Below are positions 7,286 through 13,147 of a stretch of 13,147 bases of DNA, one piece after another. The DNA is from Betaproteobacteria bacterium. GTDB taxonomy: Bacteria; Pseudomonadota; Gammaproteobacteria; Burkholderiales; SG8-39. The DNA lies in contig JAAOZY010000228.1 of assembly GCA_012274205.1 (NCBI GenBank), positions 1 through 13,147 of the forward strand. The letters are read 5' to 3'. Every line of letters starts with the position of its first letter. Positions within the stretch are counted from its first letter, which is position 1. The translations under genes were made by a program, and so were the position numbers. The notes beneath the pieces were generated by a model. The model was not told the origin of the DNA. It worked only from the letters and a program-made list of their open reading frames with translations, and made no database searches.

Positions 7286-8659
7286 TTGAAGATCATCATC
7301 CTTGGCGCAGGCCAGGTCGGCACCAGCGTGGCCGAAAGCCTGGTTTCCGAAGCCAACGACATTACCGTGGTGGACGTGGATGGTCCGCGCCTGCGCCAGC
7401 TGCAGGATCGGCTGGACTTGCGCACCATTACCGGCAGCGCGGCGCATCCGCCGGTGCTGAGGGCTGCGGGGATCGAGGACGCGGACATGCTTATCGCGGT
7501 CACGCAGAGCGACGAGATCAATCTGGTGGCATGCAAGATCGCGGCGCATCTGTACAACGTGCCCACGCGCATCGCGCGCATACGCGCGCCGCAGTACCTG
7601 GCCAACGAGCAGCTGTTCGCGCCCGAATGCTTTGCCGTCGACTATGCCATCTGCCCGGAGCAGCTGATTACCGATTACCTGGTCAAACTGGTGCAGTTTC
7701 CCGAGGCGCTGCAGGTGCTGGAATTCGCCGACGGCCGCGTCAGCCTGGTGGCGGTGCGCGCATTCGAGGGCGGGCCGCTGGTCGGCCACCAGCTGCAGGA
7801 AATCCGCACGCATATACCCAATGTCGACGTGCGCGTTGCAGCCATCTTCCGCGGCGACCGGCCGATCGTGCCCGAAGGCACGACAGTGGTGGAAGCTGGC
7901 GACGAGTTGTTCTGCCTTGCCGCCAGCCGCAACATCCGCAAGGTGATGAAGGAGATGCGGCGCATGGACAAGCCGGCGCATCGCATCATGATCGCCGGGG
8001 GCGGCAATATCGGCCTGCGCTTCGCGCGGGCGCTGGAGCGCGATTACACCGTCAAGATCGTCGAGCACAACAAGCGCCGCTGCGAGGAGCTGTCCACGCG
8101 CCTGGACACGGCGCTGGTGCTGCAGGGGGACGTCACCGACGAGTCGCTGCTCGAATCGGAGAACGTCGATGAAATGGATTTGTTCGTCGCCGTCACCAAC
8201 GACGACGAAAACAACATCATGAGCTGCCTGTTGGCGAAGCGCATGGGCGCGCGCCGCGTGGTTGCGCTGATCAACCGGCGCTCCTACGTCGACCTGCTGC
8301 AGTCCGGTCAGATCGACATCGCCATTTCCCCGGCGCAGACGACCATCGGCTCCTTGCTGGCGCATGTGCGCCGCGGCGACATCACCGAAGTGCACTCGCT
8401 GCGCCGCGGCGCGGCCGAGGCGCTGGAGGCGGTGGTGCACGGTGACGCGGTGTCCTGCCGCGTGGTGGGCCGGCAAATCGATCAGATCGAGCTGCCCAAG
8501 GGTACGACCATCGCCGCGCTGGTGCGCGGCGACGAAGTGCTCATGGCGCACCACGACCTGGTGATCCAGGCCGGCGACCATGCGATCGTCTTCGTCACCA
8601 ACAAGAAAATGGTCCCCAAGGTGGAAAAGCTGTTCCAGGTCAGCGCGGGCTTTCTCTGA
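7286..8659 (+). CDS. trkA: Trk potassium uptake regulatory subunit TrkA
   Basis: Cytoplasmic NAD(H)/nucleotide-binding RCK protein that gates the TrkH potassium channel. The 457-aa product has the full duplicated layout. The first RCK_N begins with GAGQVG (residues 7-12) and has an acidic VDVDG strand end. RCK_C lies at about 145-225. The second RCK_N has GGGNIG at 238-243, and a final RCK_C spans about 370-455. The start codon is TTG with a strong Shine-Dalgarno. trkH follows 12 nt after the stop, so the channel and its gate are co-expressed. The link to ntrYX upstream may be an operon or only proximity, as the 114-nt gap could hold a promoter. Confidence 0.96.
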   Translation: MKIIILGAGQVGTSVAESLVSEANDITVVDVDGPRLRQLQDRLDLRTITGSAAHPPVLRAAGIEDADMLIAVTQSDEINLVACKIAAHLYNVPTRIARIRAPQYLANEQLFAPECFAVDYAICPEQLITDYLVKLVQFPEALQVLEFADGRVSLVAVRAFEGGPLVGHQLQEIRTHIPNVDVRVAAIFRGDRPIVPEGTTVVEAGDELFCLAASRNIRKVMKEMRRMDKPAHRIMIAGGGNIGLRFARALERDYTVKIVEHNKRRCEELSTRLDTALVLQGDVTDESLLESENVDEMDLFVAVTNDDENNIMSCLLAKRMGARRVVALINRRSYVDLLQSGQIDIAISPAQTTIGSLLAHVRRGDITEVHSLRRGAAEALEAVVHGDAVSCRVVGRQIDQIELPKGTTIAALVRGDEVLMAHHDLVIQAGDHAIVFVTNKKMVPKVEKLFQVSAGFL

Positions 8660-8671
8660 GCTGACGCCCCC

Positions 8672-10129
8672 ATGGTTCGAATACTCGCGGTTCTCCACGT
8701 GCTCAGCGTGGTCATCATGATTTTCGCGTTGTGCCTGCTGTTTCCGCTCGCCTGGTCTTTCATCCTTGCCGACGGCGCACAGACCGCCTATGACGAGGCG
8801 ATCCTGCTGACCACGGTCGCCGGCGTGCTGCTGTGGTCGATGACGCGCCACAGCCGGCGCGAACTGCAGCCGCGCGACGGCTTTCTGCTGGTGGCGCTGG
8901 TGTGGACCGTGCTGCCGGCGTTCGCCACCCTGCCGCTGCTGTTCTACCTGCCGCATCTGTCCTTCACCGACGCCTACTTCGAGACCGTGTCCGGACTCAC
9001 CACCACCGGGGCGACGGTGCTCTCCGGCCTGGACGCATTGCCGCCGTCGATCAACATCTGGCGTGCCTTCCTGATCTGGATCGGAGGCATGGGCGTGATC
9101 GTGCTCGCGGTGGCGATTCTGCCCCTGCTCGGCGTCGGCGGCAGCCAGATCTACAAGGCCGAGACGCCGGGCCCGATGAAGGACACCAAGCTCACGCCGC
9201 GCATCGCCGAGACTGCCAAGGGATTGTGGCTGGTGTATTTCATGATCACCGTCGCCTGCCTGATCGCCTACCACCTCGCCGGCATGAACTGGCTCGACGC
9301 GATGATGCATGCGTTCGGCACCATGGGCCTGGGCGGATTTTCCTCGCACGACGCAAGCTACGCCTACTGGAACTCGCCCGCGATCGAGGCAGTGGCCATC
9401 TATTTCATGCTGCTTGCCGGAATGAACTTCGGCACCCATTTTCTCGCCTGGCGGCACGGGAGCTTCCGCCCGTACACGCGCGACCCCGAGGCGGGGCTGT
9501 ATCTGCTCGTGGTAACGTGCAGCGTGTTCGGCATCGCCTATTACCTGCTCGTCAACCAGACCTACCCGGATTTCTGGACGGCACTGCGTTTCGCCGCGTT
9601 CAATGTGGTTTCGATCGCCACCACCACCGGCTATTCCAATACCGACTTCAACCTGTGGCCGATCTTCGCCCCGGTGTGGATGCTGTTTCTGTGCAGCTTC
9701 GCCACTTGCTCCGGCTCGACCGGCGGCGGCATCAAGATGATCCGCGCAAGGCTGATGGCGGGCCAGGCATTGCGCGAGATGACGCGCATCATCCACCCGC
9801 GCGCGGTAGTGCCGGTGAAGCTCGGGCGCATGCCGGTGGAGAACAACATCATATTCGCGGTGCTTGCCTTCATCCTGATATACAACGGCGCGGTCATCGG
9901 CATGACCATGCTGCTCGCCGCTTCCGGGCTGGACATCATTACCGCTTTCTCCGCCGTGGTCGCCTGCATCAACAACACCGGACCAGGACTCAACCTGGTC
10001 GGCCCGGCGACGACCTACGCCGTGCTCAACGATTTCCAGACCTGGGTGTGCACCGCCGCGATGCTGCTCGGGCGGCTGGAGCTGTTCACCATGCTGGTGG
10101 TGTTCACGCCAGGCTTCTGGCGCAGGTAA
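8672..10129 (+). CDS. trkH: Trk potassium uptake channel subunit TrkH
   Basis: Inner-membrane potassium-translocating subunit, 485 aa, about the usual length. The four pore-loop filters are visible: SGLTTTGAT (Gly113), GTMGLGGFS (about 217-224), ATTTGYSNTDF (Gly320) and NNTGPGLN (Gly437). Hydrophobic helices fill the rest of the sequence. The C-terminus MLLGRLELFTMLVVFTPGFWRR is typical of the family, which argues that the TAA at 10127-10129 is the true end. The Shine-Dalgarno is weak, but the start lies 12 nt after trkA and may depend on coupling. The last 115 nt are also open antisense in the neighbouring lipoprotein frame. Confidence 0.96.
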   Translation: MVRILAVLHVLSVVIMIFALCLLFPLAWSFILADGAQTAYDEAILLTTVAGVLLWSMTRHSRRELQPRDGFLLVALVWTVLPAFATLPLLFYLPHLSFTDAYFETVSGLTTTGATVLSGLDALPPSINIWRAFLIWIGGMGVIVLAVAILPLLGVGGSQIYKAETPGPMKDTKLTPRIAETAKGLWLVYFMITVACLIAYHLAGMNWLDAMMHAFGTMGLGGFSSHDASYAYWNSPAIEAVAIYFMLLAGMNFGTHFLAWRHGSFRPYTRDPEAGLYLLVVTCSVFGIAYYLLVNQTYPDFWTALRFAAFNVVSIATTTGYSNTDFNLWPIFAPVWMLFLCSFATCSGSTGGGIKMIRARLMAGQALREMTRIIHPRAVVPVKLGRMPVENNIIFAVLAFILIYNGAVIGMTMLLAASGLDIITAFSAVVACINNTGPGLNLVGPATTYAVLNDFQTWVCTAAMLLGRLELFTMLVVFTPGFWRR

Positions 10130-10674
10130 TCAGGCTCGGTTGAGTCGCATCGCCCGAGCTTGAACGAGTCGAGGAACAGGTCGATATCGGCCGCGGCGGG
10201 ACCGCCCTCGCCGCCGACATAGGCGATCTGGTACAAACGCGCGCCGTCCAGGACCAGGCGCGCCTTCAGTTGCGCCGCCTGCGCGCCGGCACGGCCCTGC
10301 GCATACACCTGCAGGCCGGGCAATCCCGCGATATCGATCCGCTCGCCGGCTTGTGCGCCGGCGCCGATATTGCGCAGCAAGGCATCGCGCGCCGCTTCGA
10401 GCCGCGCGCGCGCCTGTTCGGCGCTCGCAGGCGCTGTCGCATAGTCGGTATAAGCCACACCCATGGTTCCCTGTTTCACGCTGCAGGCATACAGCATCAT
10501 CGTGAGCATGCCCGCCGTGTCGATGCGGCGCGACTCCTGGCGCGGCGTGCACGGCAGCAGCGCCGAGAAACGCGCTGCGGGAACCGACAGCTCGCGCCAG
10601 TCGAGCTCGGGTGCGCAGGCCGCAAGCGCGGCGCAGATCAGCACCAGGGCCGGCGCACCGGCGCGAATGTTCAA
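10015..10674 (-). CDS. Putative outer-membrane lipoprotein of unknown function
   Basis: I do not recognise this family. From TTG 10674 the product is 219 aa. The N-terminus (MNIRAGAPALVLICAALAAC) is a lipoprotein signal with lipobox ALAAC, lipidated at Cys20. Ala at +2 predicts outer-membrane sorting. The mature region contains FSALLPCTP, a run with two further Cys (PC and YACSVKQG), GVAYTDYA, an Ala/Arg-rich helix (about residues 93-110), LPGLQVYAQGR and a terminal LFLDSFKLGRC. It starts 5 nt after the ridA stop, with AAGTAGG as Shine-Dalgarno, so it is probably co-transcribed with ridA. Its last 35-38 codons lie antisense to the conserved end of trkH and are unlikely to be conserved; the ancestral end was perhaps near LGRCDSTEPD. 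Confidence 0.7.
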   Translation of the reverse strand: MNIRAGAPALVLICAALAACAPELDWRELSVPAARFSALLPCTPRQESRRIDTAGMLTMMLYACSVKQGTMGVAYTDYATAPASAEQARARLEAARDALLRNIGAGAQAGERIDIAGLPGLQVYAQGRAGAQAAQLKARLVLDGARLYQIAYVGGEGGPAAADIDLFLDSFKLGRCDSTEPDYLRQKPGVNTTSMVNSSSRPSSIAAVHTQVWKSLSTA

Positions 10675-10678
10675 TCCG

Positions 10679-10685
10679 CCTACTT
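10679..10685 (-). promoter_or_regulatory. Shine-Dalgarno deciding the TTG start of the lipoprotein gene
   Basis: On the - strand AAGTAGG (one mismatch to AAGGAGG) sits 4 nt before TTG 10674 and includes the ridA stop codon TAG. It is the only site that gives a start upstream of the complete signal peptide. Confidence 0.5.
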
Positions 10686-11027
10686 CGCGGCGATCACGGC
10701 GATCTCGACCAGCATGTCGGCAGCGGCGAGCTTGGCTTCGACGCAGGCGCGCGCGGGCAGATTGCCCGGATCGACCCAGGCGAGCCAGGCCTGGTTCATT
10801 TCTTCGCGCGTGCGAATATCGGCCAGCCAGATTTGCGCTGAAACGACCTTCGACTTGTGGCTGCCTGCCTGCGCCAGCAGTGCGTCTATCCTGCCGAGGA
10901 TTTCCTCGGTTTGCAGCTTGACCGACGCCGGACGCTTGTCGGCGACCGTGCCTGCGACATAAACCATGCCGTTGGCTTCGACAGCGCCGGAAAGGATCTT
11001 TGCGGGTTGGTGGCGCACGATGCTCAT
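10680..11027 (-). CDS. RidA/YjgF-family protein, YoaB-like
   Basis: Small cytoplasmic Rid-family protein, 115 aa. Archetypal RidA hydrolyses reactive enamine/imine intermediates from PLP enzymes, such as 2-aminoacrylate. The sequence fits the YoaB-like branch better than RidA itself: GSHKSKVVSAQIWLADI, then MNQAWLAWVDPGNLPARACVEAKL. The conserved Arg93 and Cys95 (PARACVE) and Glu108 (VEIAVIA) are present, and Arg93 corresponds to the substrate-binding Arg of RidA. AGAAGG lies 8 nt upstream of the ATG. metH is upstream on the same strand across a 167-nt repeat-filled gap, and the lipoprotein gene follows 5 nt after the stop. Deaminase activity is probable from the retained residues but not certain for this branch. 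Confidence 0.9.
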   Translation of the reverse strand: MSIVRHQPAKILSGAVEANGMVYVAGTVADKRPASVKLQTEEILGRIDALLAQAGSHKSKVVSAQIWLADIRTREEMNQAWLAWVDPGNLPARACVEAKLAAADMLVEIAVIAAK

Positions 11028-11035
11028 GGGAAATT

Positions 11036-11041
11036 CCTTCT
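11036..11041 (-). promoter_or_regulatory. Shine-Dalgarno of the YoaB-like gene
   Basis: AGAAGG on the - strand, 8 nt before the ATG at 11027-11025. It abuts the left edge (TTAGAG at 11043) of repeat copy 3, so the element stops just short of the ribosome binding site. Confidence 0.6.
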
Positions 11042-11042
11042 G

Positions 11043-11194
11043 TTAGAGTTTGTACAAAACGAGGGGATGTCCCCAAGGCGACTTTCCCGTCTCCCGTCTA
11101 GCGGGACCGAGGGAGCGGGATTAAGACCTCCGGGACACCTCCCCTCGCGCTCCCCTGGGTCAGGGCGGAACAAGACGACTTTTGTTGCGGGTTC

Positions 11195-11198
<4 letters not shown>
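11043..11198 (+). repeat. Intergenic palindromic repeat, copy 3
   Basis: Fills the gap between metH and the Rid gene. The left edge TTAGAG and CAAAACGAGGGGAT (11055-11068) match copy 1. The right half at 11132-11164 matches copy 2 at 30 of 33 bases, including CCCCTCG (11141-11147), which pairs with CGAGGGG (11060-11066). The spacer between these arms is 74 nt here. It contains its own hairpin at 11085-11120 (TCCCG and CTCCC with GGGAG and CGGGA, one unpaired T). The terminal hairpin keeps its place but has a different stem: CTGGG (11155-11159) with CCTAG (11194-11198), and AACAA (11169-11173) with TTGTT (11182-11186). The right edge includes the complement of the metH stop codon. No T-tract is seen, so termination is not supported. 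Confidence 0.8.
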
Positions 11199-12843
<1,645 letters not shown>

Positions 12844-12847
<4 letters not shown>

Positions 12848-13147
12848 ATGGATGGGCGCCCGCCATTGCGTTCGGCCTGCTGCCGCGCTTCCTCTGTGTC
12901 TTCAAGGATCCAGTCGGTAATGCCTTTCACCAGCGCGTGCGCGAGGCGCGCCTCCACGCTCTGCTTGCGCCACTGCAGGTCTTCCGCCTGCACCTTGCCG
13001 CCGCTCTTGACCGTGTTGGCGAAGGCCACCATGCGTTCGGCCGCATCCGGCCTGCGGTTCAAAATGATGTCTTCGACTCTCTCGAGAAAATCCTTGGGGA
13101 TTTCCTCGTACACACCCAGCTGGCCGGCGTTGACGATGCCCATGGAC
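12844..13147 (-). CDS. metH: Methionine synthase, fragment upstream of frameshift, 5' end outside window
   Basis: Open from the window edge to a TGA at 12846-12844, about 100 residues. It encodes the start of the MetH cobalamin-binding region: SMGIVNAGQLGVYEEIPKD (the end of the folate domain region), VEDIILNRRPDAAERM, and the first helices of the cap (VEARLAHALVKGITDWILEDTEEAR). The family continues RP-x-x-VIEGPLMDGM, but here the frame reads RPSM then stop. The missing continuation is in the next frame, and the break lies about 5-8 bases before the TGA, at 12851-12853. Restoring one base joins the frames with an intact motif. The catalytic homocysteine and folate domains should lie beyond the window. 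The first ATG (13143) is internal to the family sequence, not a start. Confidence 0.9.

Noticed and set aside
7222..8172. A + strand frame of 316 codons overlapping trkA, and similar frames inside htpX and trkH (700-1161, 8833-10143).
   Set aside because: Arg/Ala-rich alternative-frame readings of genes whose real frames carry complete family motifs.
6002..9796. A 1264-codon open frame on the - strand across ntrX, trkA and trkH.
   Set aside because: It lies antisense to three firmly identified genes, is rich in Gln, His, Arg and Ala, and has no recognisable domain. Long antisense frames are expected in GC-rich coding DNA.

Overview
The window looks like core chromosome of a GC-rich betaproteobacterium. 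This is inferred from gene content and order (fmt, htpX, rsmB, a DUF4390 gene, ntrY, ntrX, trkA, trkH), from the protein motifs, and from the almost uniformly high GC. No phage, plasmid, insertion sequence, CRISPR array, tRNA or rRNA gene is visible.

The left three quarters (1-10129) read on the + strand. It opens with the 3' part of fmt (initiator tRNA formylation), then htpX (membrane zinc protease) and rsmB (16S rRNA m5C967 methyltransferase). A 198-bp gap made of repeats follows. Next is a tight block: an exported DUF4390 protein overlapping ntrY by 4 nt, and ntrX 1 nt after ntrY. trkA follows after 114 nt and trkH 12 nt after that. The first genes serve translation and envelope quality control. 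The NtrY/NtrX two-component pair and the TrkA/TrkH potassium uptake system form the second block. The NtrX AAA+ module has lost its ATP-binding and sigma-54-contact motifs, so it probably acts as a plain DNA-binding regulator.

The right part (10015-13147) reads on the - strand and converges on trkH. In transcription order it holds the C-terminal half of metH (B12-dependent methionine synthase), a repeat-filled gap, a YoaB-like Rid-family gene, and an unrecognised lipoprotein gene whose frame overlaps the 3' end of trkH by 115 nt. As given, metH is broken by a one-base frameshift inside its cobalamin-cap region, which is either a sequence error or a real lesion.

The most unusual content is non-coding. 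Both larger gaps (3031-3229 and 11043-11198) consist almost wholly of copies of one palindromic repeat family. The copies share a GAGGGG/CCCCTC arm pair and a CGCTCCCCT core, and end in a hairpin whose stem shows compensatory base changes between copies. A 27-bp tandem duplication sits on the htpX stop codon. I found no convincing new multi-gene system; the repeat family and the degenerate NtrX are the best leads.
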